Source: Virgisporangium aliadipatigenens (GTDB taxonomy: Bacteria; Actinomycetota; Actinomycetes; Mycobacteriales; Micromonosporaceae). Taken from it: a stretch of DNA of 64,000 nucleotides. Below are positions 52,374-60,524 of this stretch, in pieces (positions within the stretch are counted from its first letter, which is position 1; each line of letters starts with the position of its first letter). The position numbers were made by a program, and so were the translations under genes. The notes under the pieces were generated by a model that had not been told where the DNA came from, searched no databases, and was given only the letters and a program-made list of their open reading frames with translations. Location of the stretch: NCBI RefSeq assembly GCF_016863615.1, contig NZ_BOPF01000001.1, positions 80,281-144,280 on the forward strand, read 5' to 3'.

Positions 52374-52726
52374 GCCACCTCCACGGACTCCGTCCGGAAA
52401 GGGGTGCCGGGCTCCATGCTGTCGAGGATGCTGGCGTCCTGGAAGTTGATGATCCGGTACAGGTCCTGGAGATAACCGAAGTCACTGACGAACAGCGACT
52501 CGATCGTCTTGGTCGTCACGCGGTGGACGGTGCCCAACTCGGTGACGACCCGGGCGAGCACGATCACCGTCGCGTACGCCTCGTTCTCCTTGACCCGCGG
52601 GTCGCGCAGCGGCTCGATCTCGTCGCGGGCGCTGGCCAGCCGCATGATGCCCGTGCGGTGCAGCGTCCCGCTGTCGTCCACGTAGCCCTTCGGCAGCGTG
52701 AACGAATACTCGGTCTTCAGACTCAT
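52370..52726 (-). CDS. Small phage-tail-type protein of the eCIS (assembly/chaperone-like)
   Basis: 118 residues: MSLKTEYSFTLPKGYVDDSG, HRTGIMRLASARDEIEPLRDPRVKENEAYATVIVLARVVTELG, FGYLQDLYRIINF. Conserved eCIS proteins of this size follow the tube gene. The pattern recalls phage tail assembly chaperones and is not structural. Its ATG overlaps the stop of the mini-ORF upstream (ATGA). The name is based on position and size. Confidence 0.75.
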   Translation of the reverse strand: MSLKTEYSFTLPKGYVDDSGTLHRTGIMRLASARDEIEPLRDPRVKENEAYATVIVLARVVTELGTVHRVTTKTIESLFVSDFGYLQDLYRIINFQDASILDSMEPGTPFRTESVEVA

Positions 52727-52806
52727 GCCGCCGACTCGCTTCGCTCCCCGGCGCCACGAGCCTCATGGACGCAGCGCTCCATGATTCGCTCGCAGGGCCC
52801 GCTCAT
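52723..52806 (-). CDS. Mini-ORF linking the tube gene to the next tail gene
   Basis: 27 codons plus stop. The peptide starts MSGPCERIMERC and ends GAGERSESAA. The ATG overlaps the tube stop and the TGA overlaps the next ATG, both as ATGA. The DNA shares GGCGCCGG-GAGCGAAGCGAG and ATCATG-AGCGCTG with the mini-ORF at 46059-46145. I recall similar sequences at gene junctions in Micromonospora-like genomes, so this looks like a mobile or dispersed repeat that keeps operon translation continuous. Confidence 0.55.
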   Translation of the reverse strand: MSGPCERIMERCVHEARGAGERSESAA

Positions 52807-53234
52807 GCGCGGAACAGACCTTCGTGGGTGATCGTGATCTTCTCGGTCGCGATCTCGTTACCGCCGGCGTCGAGCTCCGCACCGGTCCACTTGGACGGCC
52901 AGCCGCGGTCGAAGCTCCACCGGGCGACCTCCTTCTTCATGGAGTCCTTGATGACGATGGAACCGTTGCGGCGGGCGGAGTCGATGTCACCGGTCTCCAC
53001 CTGCTTGCGCCACTCCCACAGCGCCTTGGACTCGTCCACGCGACGCTCGAGCGTGATGTCGCTCCACTTCATGGCCCCCGGAACCTTCCGGATGACCATC
53101 CGGCCGTCCTTGGTGGCTTCCTTGTACTCGATGGTCTCCGTCTCGGACTCGACCCCGGTGCACTTACGGAAGCTGGCCATCTCCACGCCGTCGATCTCCA
53201 GCACGAAGCTGAAAGATGTCATCAGGTCAGGCAT
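52803..53234 (-). CDS. Major tube protein (gp19/Hcp-like; eCIS, Afp1 type)
   Basis: 143 residues: SFSFVLEIDGVEMASFRKCTGVESETETIEYKEATKDGRMVIRKVPG, WSDITLERRVDESKALWEWRKQVETGDIDSARRNGSIVI. This is the standard eCIS tube fold, which polymerises as hexameric rings inside the sheath. AAGAGGGG lies upstream of the ATG, 15 bp after the sheath stop. Like the sheath it should be made in large amounts. Confidence 0.95.
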   Translation of the reverse strand: MPDLMTSFSFVLEIDGVEMASFRKCTGVESETETIEYKEATKDGRMVIRKVPGAMKWSDITLERRVDESKALWEWRKQVETGDIDSARRNGSIVIKDSMKKEVARWSFDRGWPSKWTGAELDAGGNEIATEKITITHEGLFRA

Positions 53235-53249
53235 GTCGAACTACCCCTC

Positions 53250-54866
53250 TTACTCGCTGGTGGCTCCGCCGCCCTGCCACTGGCTGACGCGGAAGATGAT
53301 GAACTCGGCCGGCTTCACGGGCGCGATGCCCACCTCGACGATGAGCTTGCCCTCGTCGATGCTGGAACTCGGGTTGTTGCTCTCGTCGCAGACCACGAAG
53401 AACGCCTGCTCCGCGGTGGTGCCGACGAGCGCGCCCTGCATCCACAGCCCGCGCAGGAACGAGTTCAGCGTCCGCTTGACCCGCTCCCAGAGGTCCCTGT
53501 CGTTGGGCTCGAAGACCGCCCACTGGGTACCCCGGCGCACCGACTCCTCGACGAAGTTGAAGAGGCGTCGGACGTTGATGTAGCGCCACGACGGGTCGGT
53601 CTTGGCGAGCGTACGGGCGCCCCAGATCTTCGTGCCGTACGAGCCGAACGACCGGATGCAGTTGACGCCCTCCGGGTTGAGCAGCCCCTGCTCGCCGTCC
53701 GTCACCTCGTTCTCGAGGCGGACGATCCCGCGGACGGCCTCGTTGGCCGGTGCCTTCCAGACACCACGCGCCGCGTCGGTGCGGGCCCACACGCCGGCGA
53801 CGTGCCCGACCGGCGGGATCGTGAGGTACTGGTCGCCGTTGCCGGAACCCGGCCGCGACAGCGGGTTGGTGACCACCACGTTGGGGTAGTACAGCGCGCC
53901 GAACGCCGAGTCCCGGGCCAGCCGCGACCGCCACTCCAGCGCCCGCTGGGCGTTGAGGCCGGGCGGCGTGTCCAGGATCGCCATGGCGGTGCGGGTCTGC
54001 TCGGCCCAGTCGACGAGCTGCTTCTGCACCGCGAGGTACATCTCCTCGTCGAGGCTGCCGTCCTCGCGGGTGGCGATCGTCACGAGGTCCGGAACGGCGA
54101 CCATGGTGACGTTCTCCGCGATGGCCAGCCCCTGGTAACCGGTGCGGTCACTGGCCGAACCGGCGAAGTCGGCCGGCGTCACGGCGTTGGTCTGCGGCGG
54201 CGGCACGCTCAGCGTGTACCGACCGGCGGCCGGTGCCCGCTCGGCGAGGGCCGCGCCCTGCACCGGGTGCACGTCGATGCGCACGAACTTGGACCGCTCG
54301 TTGACGGTCTTCTCGAGCGTCCGCGGCGTGCGGGCGCTGAACTGCAGGCCGCCCAGCTCCTCGCGGAGGGCCCCGTCCTCGTAGACCCGCAGGGTGTAGT
54401 CGCCACCGTCGGCCGGCGGCTCCTGTCCCTCGGCCGGCGGCGCGGGCGGAACGACCTCGATCTCGAGGCGCCGGCCGGCGTTCAGCGCGGAGACGGAGAT
54501 GCTCTCCAGGTCCGGCCGGTTGGCCGAGGGGAGCGTGCCGCTCGCCCTGCCGTCGGACGGGCCGCCGTCACCGGACGGGATACGAACGATGTAGCAGGTA
54601 CCGCCGCCGTTTTCGAAGAAACCGCGGACGGCGTGGGGCAGCATGGCCCCGGCGACGAAACCACCGTAGATCCGTTCGTACTGCGGCCAGCTCGTGACGA
54701 GCTGCGGCTTCACGCCGTCCGGATCTGTGGGGTCTCCCTCATGGCGGTCGTACTTCTCGGTGAACCCGACGAACGCGGCGACCGCGGTGCCGACTCCTTC
54801 GACGGGCATGGAGCCGCTGGGCAGTTCCTCGATGTAGACGCCCGGTGCCCCGTAAGACGCGGCCAC
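53250..54866 (-). CDS. Contractile tail sheath protein (eCIS, Afp2 type)
   Basis: 538 residues. The start ASYGAPGVYIEELPSGSMPVEGVGTAVAAFVGFT is the classic sheath N-terminus. The C-terminal core includes RTLAKTDPSWRYINVRRLFNFVEESVRRGTQWAVFEPND and LWMQGALVGTTAEQAFFVVCDESNNP, the linking strands of contractile sheaths. Only one sheath gene is present, whereas Afp/PVC have several. GTG 54866 is preferred because AGAGG lies 8 nt upstream; GTG 54875 would place that site too close. Confidence 0.95.
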   Translation of the reverse strand: MAASYGAPGVYIEELPSGSMPVEGVGTAVAAFVGFTEKYDRHEGDPTDPDGVKPQLVTSWPQYERIYGGFVAGAMLPHAVRGFFENGGGTCYIVRIPSGDGGPSDGRASGTLPSANRPDLESISVSALNAGRRLEIEVVPPAPPAEGQEPPADGGDYTLRVYEDGALREELGGLQFSARTPRTLEKTVNERSKFVRIDVHPVQGAALAERAPAAGRYTLSVPPPQTNAVTPADFAGSASDRTGYQGLAIAENVTMVAVPDLVTIATREDGSLDEEMYLAVQKQLVDWAEQTRTAMAILDTPPGLNAQRALEWRSRLARDSAFGALYYPNVVVTNPLSRPGSGNGDQYLTIPPVGHVAGVWARTDAARGVWKAPANEAVRGIVRLENEVTDGEQGLLNPEGVNCIRSFGSYGTKIWGARTLAKTDPSWRYINVRRLFNFVEESVRRGTQWAVFEPNDRDLWERVKRTLNSFLRGLWMQGALVGTTAEQAFFVVCDESNNPSSSIDEGKLIVEVGIAPVKPAEFIIFRVSQWQGGGATSE

Positions 54867-55233
54867 GCGCACCACCTCTCGATTCGGTCTGTTCAGTTCT
54901 GCAGGGACGGTTGACAGCGTGAATCCTGGCCCCGCACGTCAAGACCCTGCCAGACCGACGGGGCAGCCGAAAGGGCAAAAGCCCATGTAACTCGGCCGCC
55001 GTCGACCTGCACGGGCATCGGTGCAGGACACAGGCCCCCGTGTGTCCAGAACCGTTGCACCGGACCGTGTCGACGACCGGGAGGGGGCGTCGGCGCGATC
55101 CGCAGGAATCGATGATGTTCGGGGCGAGGCGGAGTGTGCCATGCCCGGTCAAGGGTTTCCACTACCGGATTTCACACCGTGCAAATCAGGCCCAAAACGG
55201 GTCACTGCAACGCGATCCAGCGCTAATGCGGGC
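54867..55233 (-). promoter_or_regulatory. Long gene-free leader between cap and sheath genes
   Basis: 367 bp with no convincing gene. The part from 55160 to 55240 is clearly more AT-rich than its surroundings, and a stem-loop GGACACA/TGTGTCC lies at 55026-55047. Every other junction in this operon overlaps or is under 100 bp, so this is the natural place for a separate sheath/tube promoter or an attenuator. No good -35/-10 pair could be assigned. Confidence 0.4.
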
Positions 55234-55929
55234 CTATCGCTTTCGGCGAGGTCGTCCGTTCGGCTGATCCTGGGGCTCCTCCGTCGGGGCAGCCGTCACG
55301 TCCGGGAACGGCACCGACGTGACCGAGGCGCCGTCCACGCCCGGCCGGCCCGCCGGACCATCCACAGTGGACTCGTTGGCGCGCACCACGACCTCGGAGA
55401 CGGGCGGACCGGCCTCGACCAGTGCCGCCGGGTCCACGGTGGCCGTCACCATCAGGTCCAGCCCGGGCTTGAGCTGCCCGCCCAGGGCCGACCAGAGGTC
55501 CGAGGTCTCGTTGCCGTCGCCGCCGCGCAGCCGCACGGTGGGCAGCGGCAGGATGCCGGCCAGCGGCGGCGCGAGGTGCTCCTCGGCGATCTGCGGGTGC
55601 AGCAGCAGCGCGGACAGCACATGGCCGAGGAGTGAATGTTCGTCGCGCACCTCGGAGGTCCACGCCGTCACGAGGTACCGGCAGTCGATGCGCGGCAGCG
55701 GGTCGCGGCGGAACCGCCGGCCGTCCGCCCGGTTGACCATCTCCTCGCCGAAGTGCCGTTCGGTGAGGTTCTGCCGCACGTCCCACAAGTAGAGGTTCAC
55801 CGTGGGGCGCGAGACCGCGGCCGCCCAGGTGCCGTCCGGTGCGTCGAAGACGATGTCGACGTCGCGTGCGGGCAGCGGGACGATCTTGCGGAGGAACGTC
55901 TCCATCGACTCATCGAGCAGGTGCAGCAT
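55234..55929 (-). CDS. DUF4255 (Pvc16_N-type) tail-terminator cap protein (eCIS, Afp16 position)
   Basis: 231 residues. The N-terminal DUF4255 pattern is MLHLLDESMETFLRKIVPL, VSRPTVNLYLWDVRQNLTER, PRIDCRYLVTAWTSEVRDEHSLLGHVLSALLLHP. The C-terminus is disordered and basic. Afp16/Pvc16 proteins cap the tube end and stop sheath growth. The gene overlaps the ATPase gene by 20 bp and so is translated with it. Confidence 0.9.
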   Translation of the reverse strand: MLHLLDESMETFLRKIVPLPARDVDIVFDAPDGTWAAAVSRPTVNLYLWDVRQNLTERHFGEEMVNRADGRRFRRDPLPRIDCRYLVTAWTSEVRDEHSLLGHVLSALLLHPQIAEEHLAPPLAGILPLPTVRLRGGDGNETSDLWSALGGQLKPGLDLMVTATVDPAALVEAGPPVSEVVVRANESTVDGPAGRPGVDGASVTSVPFPDVTAAPTEEPQDQPNGRPRRKR

Positions 55930-57838
55930 CGGCTTCTCTATTCACCAGGTCGAAGTAGCGTTCGAACTCGGCCTCCGTGCGCAGCCGGCCGAGCTTCTGG
56001 AACTCCCGCTTCATCGCGAGCACGGCGTGGCGCATCGTGATCGGGGTCCCGTCCTCGGCGGCCAGGAACGCCGCACCCAGTGCCGCGTTGTTGATGATGC
56101 CACCCGACACCTTGAACTGACGCGCCAGGAATCCGAGGTCGAGATCCTCGATGGGTGCCTCCGAGGGAAAACACCGTGACCAGATGGCCAGCCTTTCGGG
56201 CTCCTCGGGCAGCGTGAAGTCGACGGCGACCGCGATCCGCCGCAGGAACGCCGTGTCGATGTTGCGTTGCAGGTTGGTGGCCAGAACCACCAGCCCGTCG
56301 TAGGTCTCCAACCGCTGCAGCAGGTACGCGACCTCGATGTTGGCGTACCGGTCGTGCGCGTCGCTCACCTCGGAACGCTTGCCGAACAAGGCGTCCGCCT
56401 CGTCGAAGAAGAGCACGAGGTCGCCGGCCGCGGCCGCCCCGAAGATGCGTTCGAGGTTCTTCTCCGTCTCGCCGATGTATTTGCTCACCACGGAGGAGAG
56501 GTCGACCTTGTACAGGTCGAGCCCGAGCTCACCCGCGACGACCTCCGCGGCGAGCGTCTTTCCGGTGCCCGACGGGCCGGCGAACAGCGCCACGACCCCG
56601 GTGGAAGGTAGCGGCGAGAAGCGCCACTGTCCATAGACCGTGTCGCGGCGCCGGTGCCGGGCGGCCAGTTCGCGCAGCATCACCGCGTCCTCGGCCGGCA
56701 GGATCAGGTCCTCCCAGGTGCGCCGCGGGCGGATCCGCACGGCCACCCCGTCGAGATGGCCGCCGGCCAGCCGGCGCACGGCGGGCGTCAGGGCCTGTGC
56801 CGCGCCGGCCGCGGTGACCAGCCGCAACTGGTCGCGCGTGAGCCGGTACGCGGGGTCCGGTTCGCGGTCCAGCGACCGCTTCCAGTCCTGCGCGTCGGCG
56901 AAGGTGTCCGACACCCGGATCTCCCGCCACGGTATGTCGGGCACGCTCTCCAGCGGCAGTTCGCCACGCGTGGACAGGACCCACGCCAGGTGCGGGGCCC
57001 GGGTCACCGCGTCGCTTCCGGGCGCGTCCAACGGTCCTTCCGTCTCGAGAACGACGACAGCGGACCCGCACGTCGCCTCCCGCACCACGGCTGTCCATTC
57101 CGCCGCGTTCGACGGTAACGGGCAGCGCAACCACGCGTGGCCGGCCCACTCGCCGGCCACCACACCGAGGCGGCTGAGCCGGTCGCCGCCGTTCACGAGA
57201 AGAAGGCCGGCGGCGGGCGGCACCTCGACGTCGCCGGCGGCGCGGGTCGAACCGGGCGGAAGGTCCGGGTCCGCGGAACCGTCGCCGCGCAGATGCCACA
57301 CGACGCGTGGCGGAACCGAACACAACCGCGTGCCCCACGGGCCGCTCGCCGCGACGTCCACGAGTCGGGCCCGACGCAACGGGGCGTCCGGGGCGACGAG
57401 TGTGTCCCCTTCGGGAAAGAACCGCGCCAATACAGCAAGCGTCAGTTGGGACAGTTGCACAGAATCTTGCATGTATTGAACGAGCCGCTGCCGCGCCGGG
57501 CTCATCTCGACGGCCGCGAGCACGGCCAGAAGTTCGGCCTCGGTCGACGTCAGCCCGGCGGAGCGCACCAGCCGCGCGAACGGCGATGTGTCCCGCAACC
57601 CCTCTGTGAACCGCGCACGCGCGGCGTCGATCCCCGCGGCGGCTGCCTCGTGAACTGCGCGGACCTTCTCGGCGTCCGGGCCGTCGAGGCCGGGCAGCGC
57701 GCCCAGGATGCGTTCGACGTCCTCGCCGCCGACGAAGAGTCCGGCGAAGTCCCGGGGCGGCCGGCCCTCGGCGACGCGCGAAACCAACGCTTCGCGTTGC
57801 AGTAACGCGTCCGCGAGACCGATCCAGGAAGGGGGCAT
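55910..57838 (-). CDS. AAA+ ATPase of the injection system (Afp15 type)
   Basis: 642 residues. An N-terminal adaptor region of about 400 residues precedes a AAA+ domain: Walker A GPSGTGKT (421-428), Walker B LVLFFDEADALFGKRSE (474-490), arginine-finger region NLQRNIDTAFLRRIAVAVDFTLP. Afp15-like ATPases are needed for particle assembly or recycling. The ATG at 57838 is chosen because an upstream in-frame ATG would run into the divergent hydrolase gene. First gene of the particle operon. Confidence 0.92.
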   Translation of the reverse strand: MPPSWIGLADALLQREALVSRVAEGRPPRDFAGLFVGGEDVERILGALPGLDGPDAEKVRAVHEAAAAGIDAARARFTEGLRDTSPFARLVRSAGLTSTEAELLAVLAAVEMSPARQRLVQYMQDSVQLSQLTLAVLARFFPEGDTLVAPDAPLRRARLVDVAASGPWGTRLCSVPPRVVWHLRGDGSADPDLPPGSTRAAGDVEVPPAAGLLLVNGGDRLSRLGVVAGEWAGHAWLRCPLPSNAAEWTAVVREATCGSAVVVLETEGPLDAPGSDAVTRAPHLAWVLSTRGELPLESVPDIPWREIRVSDTFADAQDWKRSLDREPDPAYRLTRDQLRLVTAAGAAQALTPAVRRLAGGHLDGVAVRIRPRRTWEDLILPAEDAVMLRELAARHRRRDTVYGQWRFSPLPSTGVVALFAGPSGTGKTLAAEVVAGELGLDLYKVDLSSVVSKYIGETEKNLERIFGAAAAGDLVLFFDEADALFGKRSEVSDAHDRYANIEVAYLLQRLETYDGLVVLATNLQRNIDTAFLRRIAVAVDFTLPEEPERLAIWSRCFPSEAPIEDLDLGFLARQFKVSGGIINNAALGAAFLAAEDGTPITMRHAVLAMKREFQKLGRLRTEAEFERYFDLVNREADAAPAR

Positions 57839-57861
57839 GACAGGCAGGGTAACCTGGCGCC

Positions 57862-59319
57862 ATGCCAAGGTATTCGCCGGAACAGATATACGGTTTCGCG
57901 CGCCAAGCGGGCTTTTCACCCGACGAGGCGGCGACCATGACCGCGATCGCGCTCGCGGAATCCGGTGGCAACAGCCGTGCCCACAACCCGGTCGGTGAGG
58001 ACTCGAAGGGGCTGTGGCAGATCAACGGCCGAGCCCACCCGGGACTCAACTCCAAGTACGACCTCTACGACCCGCTGCAGAACGCCAAGGCGGCGTACGA
58101 GGTGTCCCGTGGCGGCGAGGACGTGTCGCCGTGGACCGTCACGCACGGGCTCGGCAAGTCCCGCTATCTGCGCTACCGCGACGAGGCGGAAGCCGCGGCG
58201 GTCGCCTACGGCGACGGGCCGGGACACGGGGTCTGGACCGGTACGCCCGGCTACGGACACCGGCTGGACGCCGGCGACGACGCGGGTGCCGCCGTCGCCA
58301 CGACACCGGTCGCCAACCCCACGGGACAGGGCGGCAACGCCTCGCTCACCCGGTTCCTCGAGGTCGCCCGGGCACAGGTGGGCGACAGGTACGTGTTCGG
58401 CGCCGAGGTCGACCTCGACAACCCGGACCCCAACACCTTCGACTGTTCCGAGTTCACCCAGTGGGCCACGCACCAGGCCGGTGGGGAGATCCCGGACGGC
58501 GCCTCGGCGCAGTACCGCTTCCTCAAGGAGAAGGGGATGGTCATCTCCGTCGAGGAGGCCAAGCGGACGCCGGGCGCGCTGCTGTTCCACTTCGACGTGG
58601 ATCCGTTCAGCAGCCGCGGCGAGGTGAAGGGCGCGCACGTCGCGATCTCCACCGGCGACGGCCGGACCGTCGAGGCCGCCAACTCCCGCGTCGGCGTGGT
58701 CGAACGCGACGCCGGCAGCCGGTTCCAGTACGCGGCCGTCATCCCGGGCATCTCCGACGGGACGGCGACGCCGCTCGGCGGCACACCCCCCGCGGCCGTC
58801 CCGCCCACCGACCTCGCGGCCACGCCGGCCGTGCAGGCGCCGGTGCTCCTCGGCGGCGCGGACGCGGACGGCGACGGCCTCACCGACGCCAACGAACGCC
58901 GCCTCGGCCTCGACCCGCTCAATGCCGACACCGACGGCGACAACCTGCCCGACGGCATGGAGATCGTCGACATGAAGACCGACGCCCACCAGGCCGACAC
59001 CGACGGCGACAAGCTCAACGACGCCTTCGAACTGGCCCGCGGGCTCGACCCGACCAAGCCCGACACCGACGGCGACGGGCACCTCGACGGCAGCTTCGCC
59101 GGCGACCAGGTCGACACCGACGGCGACGGACTCGACGACCAGCTCGAGATCGCCATGGGCTACGACCCGAAGCTCGGCGACTCCGACCAGGACGGCTTCA
59201 GCGACGCGCTGGAGATCAAGGCCCACTCCAACCCGCTCGACATCCGCTCCACGCCGATGGACGTCGCCGACGCCCAGAACGCCGACGCGGACGACGCCAC
59301 CGCCGACGCCACGCCGTGA
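57862..59319 (+). CDS. Signal-less peptidoglycan hydrolase: lytic transglycosylase + NlpC/P60-like + calcium-type repeats
   Basis: 485 residues. Residues 1-115 are a goose-lysozyme/SLT-like domain with Glu33 in ALAESGGN and KGLWQING. Residues 160-295 are an NlpC/P60-like papain-fold domain with Cys195 in FDCSEFTQW and His259 in KGAHVAIS. Residues 333-460 hold thrombospondin-type-3-like DxDGDGLxD repeats that bind calcium in known proteins. The N-terminus MPRYSPEQIYGFARQAG is not a signal peptide. It starts 23 bp from the injection-system ATPase on the other strand, making it the prime payload candidate (inference). Confidence 0.87.
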   Translation: MPRYSPEQIYGFARQAGFSPDEAATMTAIALAESGGNSRAHNPVGEDSKGLWQINGRAHPGLNSKYDLYDPLQNAKAAYEVSRGGEDVSPWTVTHGLGKSRYLRYRDEAEAAAVAYGDGPGHGVWTGTPGYGHRLDAGDDAGAAVATTPVANPTGQGGNASLTRFLEVARAQVGDRYVFGAEVDLDNPDPNTFDCSEFTQWATHQAGGEIPDGASAQYRFLKEKGMVISVEEAKRTPGALLFHFDVDPFSSRGEVKGAHVAISTGDGRTVEAANSRVGVVERDAGSRFQYAAVIPGISDGTATPLGGTPPAAVPPTDLAATPAVQAPVLLGGADADGDGLTDANERRLGLDPLNADTDGDNLPDGMEIVDMKTDAHQADTDGDKLNDAFELARGLDPTKPDTDGDGHLDGSFAGDQVDTDGDGLDDQLEIAMGYDPKLGDSDQDGFSDALEIKAHSNPLDIRSTPMDVADAQNADADDATADATP

Positions 59320-59375
59320 GCAGCAAGGAGCGCAGCTTGCGAGCACCGCTGTCGCGAACCCGGGCAACACGGTGA
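59316..59375 (+). CDS. Mini-ORF linking hydrolase and Ig-like membrane protein genes
   Basis: 19 codons plus stop, starting MSSKERSLRAPLSR. The GTG overlaps the hydrolase stop (GTGA) and its TGA overlaps the next GTG (GTGA). It is less similar to the two mini-ORFs on the other strand but shares the MSxxER start and GAGCGCAGCTTGCGAGCA-type DNA. It is probably another repeat-derived coupling element. Confidence 0.5.
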   Translation: MSSKERSLRAPLSRTRATR

Positions 59376-60457
59376 CGATCGTTCTGGGGCTGCCGCGCAC
59401 CCCCGTGGTCGTGGTGCCCGGGACCGAGGCCCGGGTGCCGGTCGAGGTCACCAACGAGGGCATCGACGATGTGGAGGTGCGGCTCGCGCTCGCGCGCGGC
59501 CGCGCCTCCGCGTGGGTCCGGGCCGATCCCGAGCGCGTCGAGCTGCCCTCCGGTGAGCGCACCTCGGTCGAACTGGTCTTCAGCCCACCGAAGTCCCTCG
59601 CGATCAGCCGGGGGCTGCAGCCGTTCACGGTGCTGGCGCAGGAGAGTGGTACGGCGGCCGTGGCCGGCCGGGCCACCGGGCTGCTGTCGGTCAACGCGCC
59701 GCAGCACCTGTCGGCCACCCTCACCAACGGCAAGCGCTGGCGCAATCCGGTCACGTTGGAGGTCACCAACAGCGGCGAGAACGCCATGACCGTGCTCGTC
59801 GAGCCGCGCCTGGACCCGGACGCCGGCAAGGTGAGCGTCAAGCCGACCGTGCTCGACGTGCAGCCGGGCACCCCCGCCACGGCACTGATCAAGGCGCGGC
59901 CGAAGCGCAAGCTCAGCGGGCCGGCGACGAAGTACGCGCTCGTCGTCGACCTCAGCGACATCGCCGACGAGGCGGACGACGCCCCGCCGGTCGTCAGCAC
60001 CGAGATCGACCGGATGAACAAGTCCCGGCTCGGCCGGCGCACACCGACCGTTCTCGCGATCGTGCTGATCGTCGCGATGACGGCCGGCGCGGTGGTCTTC
60101 TTCGAGTGGAAGCCGCGGCTGCCGTCGTTCTTCGGCGGCGGTTCCGGGAACGCCACCGCGCCGACAAGTGCCCCCAAGCCGGTCGAGCCGCAGGTTCGAA
60201 GACCGTATGTGCTCATCGACGTGTTCCCGCAGACCGGCCCGGACCGTGGCAAGCCGGAGGCCGACGCCGCGCTCGCCGCGCTCAAGGCGGCCGGCATGTC
60301 GCCGAAGCTGATCGATGCGTCGGGCGGTGTGGTGATCGCCGGCCGGCAGGGACAACTGTGGGTGATCCTCCAGGACGGCTTCGCGTCCATCGAGGAGGCG
60401 CGGGGCTACTGCGACCAGTTCCGGCCGGTGGCACCCAAGTGCGAGGCTGTGCCCTGA
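59372..60457 (+). CDS. Ig-like/SPOR-like single-pass membrane protein
   Basis: 361 residues. Two cytoplasmic Ig/CARDB-like domains (VVVVPGTEARVPVEVTNEGIDDVEVRLAL, VTLEVTNSGENAMTVLVEPRLDPD) are followed by a membrane helix (TPTVLAIVLIVAMTAGAVVFF, about 223-243) and an outer domain of SPOR type (YVLIDVFPQTG, LWVILQDGFASIEEARGYCDQF). SPOR domains bind denuded peptidoglycan (family knowledge). It has the same plan as the protein at 38279-39694. The GTG at 59372 follows the mini-ORF stop. It is a plausible link between injection particle, membrane and wall. Confidence 0.8.
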   Translation: MTIVLGLPRTPVVVVPGTEARVPVEVTNEGIDDVEVRLALARGRASAWVRADPERVELPSGERTSVELVFSPPKSLAISRGLQPFTVLAQESGTAAVAGRATGLLSVNAPQHLSATLTNGKRWRNPVTLEVTNSGENAMTVLVEPRLDPDAGKVSVKPTVLDVQPGTPATALIKARPKRKLSGPATKYALVVDLSDIADEADDAPPVVSTEIDRMNKSRLGRRTPTVLAIVLIVAMTAGAVVFFEWKPRLPSFFGGGSGNATAPTSAPKPVEPQVRRPYVLIDVFPQTGPDRGKPEADAALAALKAAGMSPKLIDASGGVVIAGRQGQLWVILQDGFASIEEARGYCDQFRPVAPKCEAVP

Positions 60458-60524
60458 CCGGGCTGGAGGGGTCTTCCCTCCTGGTCATACAGTATGTGGT
60501 TCGAGCTGTGTGGATGGGGGCTTC

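Noticed and set aside
54893..55162. Possible small gene in the gap before the sheath gene
   Set aside because: No ribosome site, no family resemblance, biased composition, and several overlapping frames are equally open.
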